Shown here: one piece after another, positions 20,219-29,284 of the stretch
How positions within the stretch are numbered: the first letter of the stretch is position 1
Layout of the letters: every line of letters starts with the position of its first letter
Origin: an uncultured Paracoccaceae bacterium
GTDB taxonomy: Bacteria > Pseudomonadota > Alphaproteobacteria > Rhodobacterales > Rhodobacteraceae
Direction of reading: 5' to 3'
NCBI GenBank assembly: GCA_947492475.1
Contig: CANLNM010000001.1
Coordinates: 434,001-498,000, forward strand
DNA length: 64,000 nucleotides
Notes under the pieces: model-generated
Seen by the model: only the letters and a program-made list of their open reading frames with translations
Told to the model about the DNA's origin: nothing
Databases searched by the model: none
Position numbers and translations under genes: made by a program

Positions 20219-20263
20219 CGTATGGCTCCGTTTTCTAATCTCTGGCGCTTGGCGCCGCTATTC

Positions 20264-20383
20264 TTACATCCCGGCCCAAATCGCGCCTGTGGTCAATGTG
20301 GCAAAAATCGCCATGGGTACGATCTGTGTGCCAAAGCCTGTCGTAACAAACAGCACAGCGGGGATCATTCCCAAAACCATCAT
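20264..20383 (-). CDS. 39-residue hydrophobic small ORF coupled to nuoD
   Basis: A short open frame absent from typical ORF calls. It starts at an ATG (20383-20381) overlapping the nuoD stop in the ATGA manner, with a second ATG at once, and ends at TAA 20266-20264. The peptide begins [18 protein letters not shown] and ends [12 protein letters not shown]. It is almost entirely hydrophobic, long enough for one or two short membrane helices. It fills the gap between nuoD and nuoE, 45 bases before the nuoE start. The coupling and the hydrophobic pattern argue for a real membrane microprotein, perhaps a complex I accessory. No homologue is known to me. Confidence 0.55.
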   Translation of the reverse strand: MMVLGMIPAVLFVTTGFGTQIVPMAIFATLTTGAIWAGM

Positions 20384-21603
20384 CGATCGATTTCTCCGAA
20401 TACGACGTCCATTGTCCCGATAATCGCGGCAACGTCGGCCAATTGGTGCCCGCCTGCCACGTGGTCCATTGCCTGCAAATGCAAATAGCCCGGTGCGCGG
20501 ATTTTGCTGCGATACGGTTTGTTGGTGCCGTCAGATTTCAGGTACACGCCAAATTCGCCTTTGGGGGCTTCAACGGCGGCATATACTTCGCCTTCGGGCA
20601 CGTGGAACCCTTCGGTGTAAAGCTTGAAGTGGTGAATCAACGCTTCCATCGAGGTTTTCATATCGCCGCGTTTGGGCGGTGTGACCTTGCCGCGGGCCAA
20701 AACATCGCCCTGCCCTTCGGGGGCACGCAATTTTTCGATGGCTTGCAGGATGATCGACGTGGATTGGCGCATCTCTTCCATGCGGCAGAGATAGCGATCA
20801 TAGCAATCGCCGTTTTTGCCAACCGGGATTTGGAAGTCAAATTCGTCATAACATTCATAAGGTTGCGCGCGACGCATATCCCATGCCAAGCCAGAGCCAC
20901 GCACCATGACGCCAGAGAACCCCCAATCGAGGATATCCTGTTCGCTGACCACGCCGATATCAACGTTACGCTGTTTGAAAATCCGGTTTTCGGTCAACAG
21001 GCCATCGATATCGGCCAGCTTTTCCGGGAATTCATGCGCCCATGTTTCGATGTCATCCAGCAACGCATTTGGCAGATCCTGATGCACACCACCGGGGCGG
21101 AAATAGGCGGCGTGCAGACGCGCTCCACAGGCGCGTTCATAGAACACCATCAGTTTTTCACGTTCCTCAAAGCCCCAGAGCGGCGGCGTCAGCGCCCCCA
21201 CATCCATGGCTTGTGTTGTCACGTTCAACAGGTGGTTCAACACCCGGCCGATTTCAGAATAAAGCACCCGGATCAGTGATCCACGACGCGGCACAACCGT
21301 GCCTGTCAGCCGTTCAATCGCCAGACACCAAGCATGTTCCTGGTTCATCGGCGCCACATAATCCAACCGGTCAAAATACGGCAGGTTTTGCAGATAGGTC
21401 CGGCTCTCCATGAGCTTTTCCGTGCCACGGTGCAGCAATCCGATATGAGGATCACACCGTTCTACAATCTCGCCGTCCAGTTCCAGCACCAGACGCAAAA
21501 CGCCGTGGGCCGCTGGGTGTTGCGGACCGAAGTTGATGTTGAAGTTGCGGATCTTCTGTTCGCCCGTCTGAGCGTCCTCAAATCCTTTGCCACCATCCAT
21601 CAT
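20380..21603 (-). CDS. nuoD: NADH-quinone oxidoreductase subunit D
   Basis: A 407-residue 49-kDa-type subunit that forms the quinone site with NuoB. The N-terminus has [20 protein letters not shown] with the quinone-binding histidine region. Further conserved blocks are [28 protein letters not shown], and the end [12 protein letters not shown]. NuoC and NuoD are separate here, not fused as in E. coli. It begins 4 bases after the sulfotransferase-like gene. Confidence 0.98.
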   Translation of the reverse strand: MMDGGKGFEDAQTGEQKIRNFNINFGPQHPAAHGVLRLVLELDGEIVERCDPHIGLLHRGTEKLMESRTYLQNLPYFDRLDYVAPMNQEHAWCLAIERLTGTVVPRRGSLIRVLYSEIGRVLNHLLNVTTQAMDVGALTPPLWGFEEREKLMVFYERACGARLHAAYFRPGGVHQDLPNALLDDIETWAHEFPEKLADIDGLLTENRIFKQRNVDIGVVSEQDILDWGFSGVMVRGSGLAWDMRRAQPYECYDEFDFQIPVGKNGDCYDRYLCRMEEMRQSTSIILQAIEKLRAPEGQGDVLARGKVTPPKRGDMKTSMEALIHHFKLYTEGFHVPEGEVYAAVEAPKGEFGVYLKSDGTNKPYRSKIRAPGYLHLQAMDHVAGGHQLADVAAIIGTMDVVFGEIDR

Positions 21604-21607
21604 GGGC

Positions 21608-22501
21608 CTATCCCCTTGCTAAAGATGCCTGCCAAGCGGCGGGCATGGGGCCGACATGTTCGGCCACCCATTCATATTGATCTTTCAGGAACCGCACGGT
21701 TTGCGGCACCAATTTATCACGCATCTGCGCGGCGTCACCTTGGTGAACGCGTTCGTTTTGGTTCTGTGCGGGCACGGAAATGCGCAAAAATTCACAGATT
21801 TTCGCCAGCCCCGGAACCGTGAACATGGATTCCGTAAACGCGACCATCAATTGTTTTGCCGGGATCACCTGACGCAATTTTTCGATTGTGCCTTTGTAAT
21901 CGCCACGCTCCAGCAGATGTGTTTCTTGGCCCTTGTTGAGAACCCGCCACAACGTATTGTTGGCTTTTTCGGAATAATCTTCGCCATCGAGCATCTGCCG
22001 TTTGGCCTGCATGCGAACATGAGACCACAAACGCGCCAATGGATCGCGGATCAGAAACAGCACACGGGCGGCAGGATTATCGGCGACCATACGCTGATAG
22101 ATACCCACATCAACCGTGGCATAACCGGGCGTCATATCCGCCACCAACGCCGCATCCCCAAGCCCATCGATCATGTAGCGCCCATAGGCCAGATCATGGC
22201 TGCGATCGGCGTTTAACATGGTGATCAAATCGCCCATATCGCGAATGCGGCGGTCCATATTTCGCACTTTCCAGCCCTGTTCAGCGGCCAATGCGTCTTC
22301 GCGTTGGGCTTTGAACTTCAGCAGGTTGGCGTCTAGCATGACGACCTGTTTGTCGCGTTTTTCCGCGTCAAACGTATCCCAATAATGCACTTCTTTGACC
22401 GCCCGAACGTGACATTCGGGATGCTCATGCAAGGTGCGATATAGCCAAGACGTGCCCGCCTTGGTCGCGCCTACACAATAAAGAAATGTTGGGTCGCTCA
22501 T
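21608..22501 (-). CDS. Sulfotransferase-family protein inserted in nuo cluster
   Basis: A 297-residue protein of the PAPS-dependent sulfotransferase superfamily. The 5'-phosphosulfate loop [14 protein letters not shown] is at residues 11-24, followed by [17 protein letters not shown] 3'-phosphate-like motif [19 protein letters not shown] lies near the middle, and VAFTESMF follows. The acceptor is unknown; candidates are lipids, sugars or small molecules. It lies between nuoC (6-base gap) and nuoD (4-base gap) in the same orientation, so it is co-transcribed with respiratory genes although no link to complex I is established. Transfer into the operon is possible, but its base use looks like that of its neighbours. 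Confidence 0.8.
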   Translation of the reverse strand: MSDPTFLYCVGATKAGTSWLYRTLHEHPECHVRAVKEVHYWDTFDAEKRDKQVVMLDANLLKFKAQREDALAAEQGWKVRNMDRRIRDMGDLITMLNADRSHDLAYGRYMIDGLGDAALVADMTPGYATVDVGIYQRMVADNPAARVLFLIRDPLARLWSHVRMQAKRQMLDGEDYSEKANNTLWRVLNKGQETHLLERGDYKGTIEKLRQVIPAKQLMVAFTESMFTVPGLAKICEFLRISVPAQNQNERVHQGDAAQMRDKLVPQTVRFLKDQYEWVAEHVGPMPAAWQASLARG

Positions 22502-22507
22502 GCTGGG

Positions 22508-23125
22508 TTAGCCTTTGGCTTTGTCATCACCAGGAAGGATATATTCGGCCCCTTCCCAAGGCGACATAAAGTCAAACTGACGATATTCCTGCACCAAGGA
22601 TACCGGTTCATAGACAACGCGTTTGACTTCTTCGTCATAGCGCACTTCGGTATAGCCCGTGGTTGGGAAATCTTTGCGCAGCGGAAAGCCACGGAACCCG
22701 TAATCGGTCAGGATGCGGCGCAGATCCGGGTGGCCGGAAAAGATAATGCCGAACATGTCGAACACTTCGCGTTCAAACCAATTGGCCGATGGATGCACGT
22801 CGATGATCGAAGGCACCATTTCGTCTTCTCGGATGGACACCCGCAGACGAATGCGGTGGTTTTGATACATCGACAGGAAATGGTACACCACGTCGAACCG
22901 CTTGGCACGGCCTACGTAATCCACGGCTGTGATATCCACCAACGATGAAAATTTGCACGTTGGGTCGGATTTCAGAAATTCGACAAAGCCGGTGATGTTG
23001 GCCGGGGCCACATCAACGTTCAGCTCACCATGGGTGACATCCCAGCCCAAAACACAATCAGACCGTTTGGCATCCAGATAAGCGCCCAGTTCATTCAGCG
23101 CGTCAACATTTGCGTGTTCGGTCAT
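22508..23125 (-). CDS. nuoC: NADH-quinone oxidoreductase subunit C
   Basis: A 205-residue 30-kDa-type subunit of the peripheral arm with no cofactor. The N-terminal alpha/beta domain is followed by the family signature [20 protein letters not shown] and the C-terminal [21 protein letters not shown]. It scaffolds NuoD and NuoB. It starts 3 bases after nuoB. Confidence 0.97.
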   Translation of the reverse strand: MTEHANVDALNELGAYLDAKRSDCVLGWDVTHGELNVDVAPANITGFVEFLKSDPTCKFSSLVDITAVDYVGRAKRFDVVYHFLSMYQNHRIRLRVSIREDEMVPSIIDVHPSANWFEREVFDMFGIIFSGHPDLRRILTDYGFRGFPLRKDFPTTGYTEVRYDEEVKRVVYEPVSLVQEYRQFDFMSPWEGAEYILPGDDKAKG

Positions 23126-23128
23126 GGC

Positions 23129-23662
23129 TTACCTCACAATCGTGCCGGTACGGCGCATTTTGCGTTGCAGTTGCAGGATACCATAAAGCAGCGCTTCGGC
23201 TGTTGGAGGGCATCCGGGCACATAGACATCCACCGGAACAACCCGGTCACAGCCACGTACAACAGAATAGGAATAGTGGTAATAGCCACCCCCATTGGCG
23301 CAGCTGCCCATGGAAATCACATAACGTGGCTCTGGCATCTGGTCATAAACCTTGCGCAGAGCGGGGGCCATTTTGTTGGTCAGCGTTCCCGCCACAATCA
23401 TCAGATCCGATTGACGTGGGGACGCACGCGGCGCCGTGCCAAACCGTTCCAGATCGTAGCGCGGCATAGATGTGTGCATCATTTCGACCGCACAACAGGC
23501 CAGACCAAACGTCATCCAGTGCAGCGACCCGGTCCGGGCCCAATTCACGATGTCAGCGGTAGACGTGACAAGGAACCCCTTGTCCTGCAACGCGGTGTTG
23601 ATGGCCTGTGTCGCAACTTCGCGATCTGCACCGGCCGTATTCGAACCCGTCATCACTCCCAT
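23129..23662 (-). CDS. nuoB: NADH-quinone oxidoreductase subunit B
   Basis: A 177-residue subunit carrying the terminal 4Fe-4S cluster N2. Its cysteine ligands are visible in [10 protein letters not shown] (two adjacent cysteines), [12 protein letters not shown] and [12 protein letters not shown]. The open frame reaches 23773 inside nuoA. The ATG at 23662 gives the usual length and begins [12 protein letters not shown] second ATG at 23653, sharing one base with the nuoA stop and preceded by GGGAGTG, is an equally plausible start three residues later. Confidence 0.97.
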   Translation of the reverse strand: MGVMTGSNTAGADREVATQAINTALQDKGFLVTSTADIVNWARTGSLHWMTFGLACCAVEMMHTSMPRYDLERFGTAPRASPRQSDLMIVAGTLTNKMAPALRKVYDQMPEPRYVISMGSCANGGGYYHYSYSVVRGCDRVVPVDVYVPGCPPTAEALLYGILQLQRKMRRTGTIVR

Positions 23663-24018
23663 TCGAGCGCCCCTTTCTTCCATTCGTAAGCGAAGCCAAT
23701 CGTCAGCACGCCCAGGAACACCATCATCGACCAGAACCCAACCATCGACATATCCCCAAAGGCGACAGCCCATGGGAACAGGAACGCGATTTCCAGATCA
23801 AAGATAATGAACAGGATCGACACCAGATAGAATCGGACATCAAACTTCATGCGCGCATCATCAAACGCGTTGAACCCACATTCGTAGGCGGACACTTTTT
23901 CAGGGTCCGGGTTGCGCACGGCCAACACGGCAGCGGCTAAAATAAAGACGAGACCAATAACAATAGCTAGTCCCAGAAAGACGATGATGGGGAGGTATTC
24001 CCTCAGAAACTCTTCCAT
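23653..24018 (-). CDS. nuoA: NADH-quinone oxidoreductase subunit A
   Basis: A 121-residue membrane subunit (ND3 homologue) with three transmembrane helices. The first loop contains the conserved [21 protein letters not shown] block with the quinone-cavity cysteine, and later [20 protein letters not shown] typical of NuoA. It is the first gene of the nuo cluster. Its ATG has an AAGGAAACC ribosome site. The promoter must lie in the 269 bases shared with the divergent GGDEF gene. Confidence 0.97.
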   Translation of the reverse strand: MEEFLREYLPIIVFLGLAIVIGLVFILAAAVLAVRNPDPEKVSAYECGFNAFDDARMKFDVRFYLVSILFIIFDLEIAFLFPWAVAFGDMSMVGFWSMMVFLGVLTIGFAYEWKKGALEWE

Positions 24019-24206
24019 TGGCGGTTTCCTTGTTGGGCGGGATGCTGACCCGCTGACGTTAGGCTTATTCAGGCTTTACCCCTGCCGGTTCGGGGGGTCA
24101 ACCAAGCGGAGGGCAATCTAAGGCGTTTTGCCGCGTTCTCATCACTTCTTTGGTCAATCCTGCCCTGTCAACCGCGTGCCAGCGGCCAAGTAGATACAAT
24201 TGTCTT

Positions 24207-24241
24207 AAAACGTTAACGGCATTTTTTGATGTTAACGTTTT
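24207..24241. promoter_or_regulatory. Perfect 11-bp inverted repeat in nuoA/GGDEF intergenic region
   Basis: AAAACGTTAAC (24207-24217) is mirrored by GTTAACGTTTT (24231-24241) around a 13-base spacer. The GTTAAC cores have centres 19 bp apart, close to two helical turns. It lies 46 bases before the diguanylate cyclase ATG and about 190 before nuoA, so it could be a repressor or activator site for either gene. It is A/T-rich and has a T run in the loop rather than after the stem, so a terminator is less likely. Confidence 0.55.
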
Positions 24242-24287
24242 GTTAGAACTTCAACATTTAAAGTGACCGCATTCTTCGGAGGGTGGA

Positions 24288-25019
24288 ATGGATAAGTTCA
24301 TTGCGTATGTCGCACCCAAGTCAACTTGGGAAAAGGTTTGGAAAGGTGTATTTTTCCTTGCCCTGATCATTGCGACCGATCTGATCCTAGAAATTGCTAT
24401 GTTCGGCGTCGAGGCTTTGCATTTGGAAACGCAAATCTTCATCGTTGCCGCCGTCGGGTCACCCTTCACGGTGTTTGCGATTGTGATGATATCACATCAA
24501 TATAAATTGCAACTGAAACTGGAACAATTGGCCGCCACAGATATGTTGACGGGATTGCACAATCGGCGGGCCTTCTTGAAAAAGGCCAATTCCCTACTCT
24601 CGGATGAATCAGCCCCCGCGAAACAAGGTGTCGTTTTGCTGCTGGATGCTGATTATTTCAAAACCGTCAATGACACTTATGGGCACGGCGTCGGTGATAT
24701 TTGCCTTCAGGCCATCGCGGATCGTTTGCGCGCGGAAATTCGCGAAACTGATATCGTGGGCCGGATCGGTGGCGAAGAATTCGCAATTTTCCTGCATGGC
24801 GCAGATCGCGAAGATGCGACAATGATTGGGCAACGTCTGACCAGCGGCATCCAGTTTGAAACGGTGACCGAGGAAAAACCATTATCCGTCACCTTGTCGA
24901 TTGGTGCCGCGATCATCCAATTCGGGGGCAAAATCGAGGCGGCCATCAGCAACGCTGACAAAGCGCTTTATGCCGCCAAAGAAAACGGACGCGCCCGATT
25001 GGAATTTGCAACCGCCTGA
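24288..25019 (+). CDS. Membrane-bound diguanylate cyclase (GGDEF)
   Basis: A 243-residue protein that should make cyclic di-GMP. The N-terminus has two transmembrane helices (VFFLALIIATDLILEIAMF and IFIVAAVGSPFTVFAIVMI), then a short coiled linker (LQLKLEQLAATDMLTGLHNRR), then a complete GGDEF domain. The active-site loop is GGEEF (in RIGGEEFAIF) and the metal/substrate residues LDADYFKTVNDTYGH are present, so it should be catalytically active. No RxxD inhibitory site directly upstream of GGEEF is apparent. A strong GGAGGG ribosome site precedes the ATG. It is divergent from nuoA and converges closely on the leucine operon. Confidence 0.93.
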   Translation: MDKFIAYVAPKSTWEKVWKGVFFLALIIATDLILEIAMFGVEALHLETQIFIVAAVGSPFTVFAIVMISHQYKLQLKLEQLAATDMLTGLHNRRAFLKKANSLLSDESAPAKQGVVLLLDADYFKTVNDTYGHGVGDICLQAIADRLRAEIRETDIVGRIGGEEFAIFLHGADREDATMIGQRLTSGIQFETVTEEKPLSVTLSIGAAIIQFGGKIEAAISNADKALYAAKENGRARLEFATA

Positions 25020-25036
25020 TCCGCCTCATGATTCTG

Positions 25037-25813
25037 CTAGGCCCAGCTGGCCGGGCGTTTTTCAAAAAACGCGGCGATTCCCTCTTTGGCCTCATCACTT
25101 TCCCAGCGCGTCACCAAACCATCAATGGTTTCTTTGATCGTCGCTTCGTCAACCACTGGCCCCAAACGTCGCGTCAGGGCTTTGGCTTCGGCCACGGCCC
25201 CCGGCGCCACAGAAAGATAGGGTTTCACTTCCGCTTCGATCGCGTCGCCTAACATCTCCGCTGGCACCGCTTTGGCCAACACCCCCAACGTGACCGCTTC
25301 GGCGGCGTTGAAAATCCGGGCGGACATAAACACGCGCCGCGACATCGCTTCGCCAAGGCGGGCAATCACATAGGGGCCGATTGTGGCCGGGATCAGGCCC
25401 AGTTTGGTTTCGGTCAGCCCGAATTTGGCGCTGTCCACACCGATGGTTACGTCACAGACGCAGGCCATGCCGACCCCGCCACCAAAGGCGTTGCCCTGCA
25501 CATGCCCGATCAATGGTTTTGGCATTTCGTTAAGCGCCTTTAACATCATCGCCAATTTGGTCGCCTCAATGCCGCGGGTCGTGGCGTCAGCGCGCATCTG
25601 ATCCTGCATCCAGCCCAGATCCCCCCCCGCGCAAAACGATTTTCCGGTCCCTGACAAAACCACCACACGCACCCCAGGATCAGCGCCCAATTGCGCGGCG
25701 GCTTGGGTCAACTCAGCAATCATTTGCGCGGACATTGCGTTGTGTTTTTCGGGGCGCGCCAGCACCAATTGCGCCACGCCACGTGCATCCACGTCGATCT
25801 TGATCGTTTCCAT
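25037..25813 (-). CDS. liuC: Methylglutaconyl-CoA hydratase (crotonase family)
   Basis: A 258-residue crotonase-fold enzyme. The oxyanion-hole stretches NAMSAQMIAEL and GKSFCAGGDLGWM, and PLIGHVQGNAFGGGVGMACVCDVTIG, are typical. In this operon the expected reaction is hydration of 3-methylglutaconyl-CoA to HMG-CoA in leucine catabolism. An unspecific enoyl-CoA hydratase cannot be excluded by sequence alone. The open frame starts at a GTG at 25825; the ATG at 25813 has a GGGA site seven bases upstream and is preferred. It is the last gene of the operon, 17 bases from the convergent GGDEF gene. Confidence 0.85.
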   Translation of the reverse strand: METIKIDVDARGVAQLVLARPEKHNAMSAQMIAELTQAAAQLGADPGVRVVVLSGTGKSFCAGGDLGWMQDQMRADATTRGIEATKLAMMLKALNEMPKPLIGHVQGNAFGGGVGMACVCDVTIGVDSAKFGLTETKLGLIPATIGPYVIARLGEAMSRRVFMSARIFNAAEAVTLGVLAKAVPAEMLGDAIEAEVKPYLSVAPGAVAEAKALTRRLGPVVDEATIKETIDGLVTRWESDEAKEGIAAFFEKRPASWA

Positions 25814-25830
25814 ATTCTGTCCCACTTTGC

Positions 25831-26703
25831 TTAATTGGCGCGCATGGCCAATGCCATCGCCCCAGCCCGATTGATCAAGTCGCGATTCACGCCCGTTTCA
25901 AATCCAAGCGTGTCCAAACGATCCAGAACCAATTCCGTCGCGACATTGCCCTGTGCGCCCGGCGCATATGGACACCCGCCCAGCCCCCCCACGGCCGCAT
26001 CAAACACCCGCAACCCACGATCCAGTGATACTTCAATGTTATCAAGAGCTTGACCGCCAGTGTCATGAAAATGACCGGCCAATTCATCCGCTGGGGCAAC
26101 ATCAAGCACCGCTTGCAGCATCGCATCCACGGCGTCGGGTGTGCCCCGCCCGATTGTGTCGCCCAGAGAAATGGGCATGACCGCGAGGCCGCGCAACATT
26201 TCTACGGCGCGAGCCACATCCGCCGGTGCAGTGGGGCCGTCATAGGGGCAATCGGTGACGCAGGACACATAGCCCCGCACGGTGATTCCGGCCTGAATTG
26301 CCGCCTGAACCACGGGCCCCAAACGGTCAACAGAATCGGCGATGGTGCAGTTCAAATTGGCCTTGGAAAACCCTTCGGATGCGGAAATGAACACGGCGAT
26401 TTCATCGGGCGATTGCGCCAGACCAGCACGTGCCGTTTCAAACCCGTCCCAGCCGCGCATGTTGGGGACCAACACCGCGTATTTCACACCGGGCGCATAT
26501 GTGATCTGGCTGATCACCTGATCCGTGTCGGCCATTTGTGGCACCCATTTCGGTGACACAAAAGAACCAACTTCGATCCCATGCAACCCAGCCCCTGATA
26601 ATATATCGATCAATTGCACCTTGTCGGCCAAAGAAATGACCGATTTTTCATTTTGCAATCCATCGCGTGGCCCCACTTCGTAGATGTGAACGTGTTTGTT
26701 CAT
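25831..26703 (-). CDS. liuE: Hydroxymethylglutaryl-CoA lyase
   Basis: A 290-residue TIM-barrel lyase that splits HMG-CoA to acetoacetate and acetyl-CoA. The HMGL-like signature YEVGPRDGLQNEKS contains the catalytic Arg-Asp pair. Later motifs are SLGDTIGRGTP and the metal-binding HFHDTGGQAL region. The loop GGLGGCPYAPGAQGN carries the catalytic cysteine. The frame is open to 26718, but the ATG at 26703 overlaps the stop of the GST gene (ATGA), so I use it. Confidence 0.95.
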   Translation of the reverse strand: MNKHVHIYEVGPRDGLQNEKSVISLADKVQLIDILSGAGLHGIEVGSFVSPKWVPQMADTDQVISQITYAPGVKYAVLVPNMRGWDGFETARAGLAQSPDEIAVFISASEGFSKANLNCTIADSVDRLGPVVQAAIQAGITVRGYVSCVTDCPYDGPTAPADVARAVEMLRGLAVMPISLGDTIGRGTPDAVDAMLQAVLDVAPADELAGHFHDTGGQALDNIEVSLDRGLRVFDAAVGGLGGCPYAPGAQGNVATELVLDRLDTLGFETGVNRDLINRAGAMALAMRAN

Positions 26704-27362
26704 TTTGGCATCTCCCATGGGGTATAAAATTCTTTGTCATAGAGGGTTTGCGCCCCGGCGGGCGGCAGTGATTTCTGGAATGCAGGCCGGTCCGTGATCC
26801 GCGCATACCATGCGGTCAGGTTGGGAAACCCATCCAGATGCGCAAAATGACGCGACATATAAATGGCCTGCCCGATTCCGATATCCGCCGCGGAAAACCC
26901 GGATCTAAGCAGGTAATCCCGCCCTTCGAGCTGCGATTCAAGGGCCTCATAGTTTTTGGCCAATCGCTTTGCCTCTAGGTTCATGACAACCGGGCTGCGT
27001 TGTTCATCGTGATAGATGGCGACATGTTGCTGAGTCAGGGCGGCGGAATGTTGGGAAATGCTTTCGGCGAAATGCAGCCAGACCAGATATTCCATCCGTT
27101 CTGCATCCCCCGGCAATCGCCCCAATCCCGCATCGGGGAATTTTTCCGTCAGATATTCGGCCATTGCGCCGGTTTCAAACATCGCGGCATTGTCAATTTC
27201 CAATGCAGGCACGCGGCCCACCGGATGCAACGCGCGATATTCAGGACTGCGCAGGTTTTTACCAAAAGCATGCACCACAACATCAAACTCAACTCCCAAT
27301 TCATGCAGCAACCACAATGTGCGCATGGATCGGGTTTGATGGGCGTGGTGCAGGCGGATCAT
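26700..27362 (-). CDS. Glutathione S-transferase family protein
   Basis: A 220-residue GST with an N-terminal thioredoxin-like domain (RTLWLLHELGVEFDVV, GRVPALEIDNAAMFETGAM with the cis-Pro and gamma-Glu-binding Glu-Thr) and an all-helical C-terminal domain (residues 90-210). It sits inside the leucine catabolic operon and is coupled at both ends by ATGA overlaps, to the carboxylase subunit before it and HMG-CoA lyase after it. It may protect against reactive methylcrotonyl/methylglutaconyl intermediates, but this is speculation. Its substrate is unknown. Confidence 0.85.
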   Translation of the reverse strand: MIRLHHAHQTRSMRTLWLLHELGVEFDVVVHAFGKNLRSPEYRALHPVGRVPALEIDNAAMFETGAMAEYLTEKFPDAGLGRLPGDAERMEYLVWLHFAESISQHSAALTQQHVAIYHDEQRSPVVMNLEAKRLAKNYEALESQLEGRDYLLRSGFSAADIGIGQAIYMSRHFAHLDGFPNLTAWYARITDRPAFQKSLPPAGAQTLYDKEFYTPWEMPK

Positions 27363-29284
27363 GCCTCTTCCTCTAGTGCGACCAGCATTGCGCCTGCTTC
27401 GACTTGGTCGTCCTGAGACACCGCAAGCGTGGCCACGACGCCATCACGCGGCGCGCGCATGACATGTTCCATTTTCATCGCTTCTAACACCACAAGCCGA
27501 TCGCCTTCGGACACGGCATCGCCCGCTTTGACGGCCACTTGTGTTACCAAACCGGGCATCGGTGCCTCAATCACGTTGCCCCCAGCACCACCGGACGTAT
27601 CCACATCCAGCGCGTCAATCATGGTCAGTTTCTGCCCGATGCCATCAAACAATGTGACATGCGCCCCGTGCCGGGCAAAGGCAACGGCGCGTTCCCCATC
27701 AAAGGTCCAGCCATGGCGCCCCAAACGGGCATCCACCGCATGATCGGACACCACAATTGTGTGGTGATCGACGGAATGGGATTTGATCACAACATCCCCC
27801 GTTTCAAAACGGATCGTGCGATCCAGCGGCGCCCATAAGGTGAAACCGGTTTTTGGATCGTGTGCCCCAAGCAAATCTGCGGTGATCAGGGCCGCCTGCG
27901 CCATCAATTGAGGGCTCATTTCAGGTTGTGCGACCAACATGTCCAATTCGCGATCAATCAGGCCAGTATCCACATCCCCACGGCCAAATCCTGCGTGATC
28001 AGCCAACGCCTTTAGAAAGGCCACATTGGTCACGGTGCCCGCCACATGTGTATCTGCCAGTGCATTTGACAGTTTTTTCAATGCCTGCGTCCGGTTGCGC
28101 CCATGTACGATCACCTTGGCAATCATCGGATCATACCACGGTGAAATGACATCCCCCGCAACCACGCCGGTATCTGCGCGGGCATCTGACGGAAATGACA
28201 AATGATCCAGCCGTCCGGTGGCAGGCAGGAACCCTTTGGGCACGTCTTCGGCATAAAGGCGCGCCTCAAAGGAATGACCGGTGATGGTCAGATCGGATTG
28301 CGCCATTGGCAGGGCTTCGCCGCTGGCCACGCGCAATTGCCATTCCACCAGATCAACGCCGGTGATCGCTTCGGTGACGGGATGTTCGACCTGAAGGCGG
28401 GTGTTCATTTCCATGAACCAGAATTTATCCGCATGAAGCCCGTCCGAGCCATCAACGATAAATTCGATGGTCCCTGCCCCGGCATAGCCGATGGCCTTTG
28501 CTGCTTTGACGGCGGCGTCGCCCATGGCGGTGCGCATGATTTCGGTCATGCCCGGTGCTGGCGCTTCTTCGATGACTTTCTGATGGCGCCTTTGCAGGGA
28601 ACAATCGCGCTCAAACAGATGCACCGCATCGCTGCCATCACCGAACACCTGAACCTCGATGTGACGGGGGGATAAAACGAATTTTTCGATCAGAACAGCA
28701 TCATTGCCAAACGCTGTGCGCGCTTCAGCTTGGGCGCTGCTCAGGGCTTCGGCAAACTCATCTGATGTGTTGGCCAGTCGCATGCCTTTGCCACCGCCGC
28801 CTGCGACCGCTTTGATCAGAACGGGATAGCCTACTTTTTCGGCTTCGGCGGCCAACAGATCGGGGTTCTGATCTGCACCGTGATAGCCCGGAACGACCGG
28901 AACGCCCGCCTCAACCATCAAGGCTTTGGCGGCGTCTTTTAGGCCCATGGCACGGATCGCATCCGCCGAGGGACCGATAAAGACCAACCCGGCAGCGGCC
29001 ACAGCATCCACAAAATCAGGGTTTTCAGACAAAAACCCATAGCCGGGATGGATCGCCTGAGCGCCGGTATCCAATGCCGCCTGAATGATCACATCGCCGC
29101 GCAGATAACTGTCCGCAGGTGCGGGTGCGCCAACACACACGGCCTGATCGGCCAGATGGACATGGCGCGCTTGCGCGTCCGATTCGGAGTAAACGGCAAC
29201 AGTTTGCACGCCCATTTTGCGGCATGTTTCCATGATCCGGCAGGCAATTTCACCGCGATTGGCGATCAGAATCCGATCAAACAT
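27359..29284 (-). CDS. liuD: Methylcrotonyl-CoA carboxylase, biotin-containing subunit
   Basis: A 641-residue biotin carboxylase/carrier fusion. Domains in order: N-terminal biotin carboxylase (LIANRGEIACRIMETCRK), ATP-grasp with GGGGKGMRL, carboxylase signature EMNTRLQVEHPVTE, a BT linker region, and a C-terminal biotinyl domain with VLEAMKMEHVMRAP. The lysine between the two methionines is the biotin site. With the beta subunit encoded at 29835-31442 it carboxylates 3-methylcrotonyl-CoA. The position inside the leu operon favours this substrate over propionyl- or acetyl-CoA. The start overlaps the membrane-protein gene by eight bases (ATGTTTGA). Confidence 0.92.
   Translation of the reverse strand: MFDRILIANRGEIACRIMETCRKMGVQTVAVYSESDAQARHVHLADQAVCVGAPAPADSYLRGDVIIQAALDTGAQAIHPGYGFLSENPDFVDAVAAAGLVFIGPSADAIRAMGLKDAAKALMVEAGVPVVPGYHGADQNPDLLAAEAEKVGYPVLIKAVAGGGGKGMRLANTSDEFAEALSSAQAEARTAFGNDAVLIEKFVLSPRHIEVQVFGDGSDAVHLFERDCSLQRRHQKVIEEAPAPGMTEIMRTAMGDAAVKAAKAIGYAGAGTIEFIVDGSDGLHADKFWFMEMNTRLQVEHPVTEAITGVDLVEWQLRVASGEALPMAQSDLTITGHSFEARLYAEDVPKGFLPATGRLDHLSFPSDARADTGVVAGDVISPWYDPMIAKVIVHGRNRTQALKKLSNALADTHVAGTVTNVAFLKALADHAGFGRGDVDTGLIDRELDMLVAQPEMSPQLMAQAALITADLLGAHDPKTGFTLWAPLDRTIRFETGDVVIKSHSVDHHTIVVSDHAVDARLGRHGWTFDGERAVAFARHGAHVTLFDGIGQKLTMIDALDVDTSGGAGGNVIEAPMPGLVTQVAVKAGDAVSEGDRLVVLEAMKMEHVMRAPRDGVVATLAVSQDDQVEAGAMLVALEEEA

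Noticed and set aside
20443-21279. 278-codon open frame opposite nuoD
   Set aside because: It mirrors a conserved complex I gene and gives a product with no recognisable family.
24143-24171. TTGACA at 24171-24166 (minus strand) as a nuoA promoter -35 box
   Set aside because: No acceptable -10 box lies 16-18 bases downstream; GAAGTG at that place is too far from consensus.
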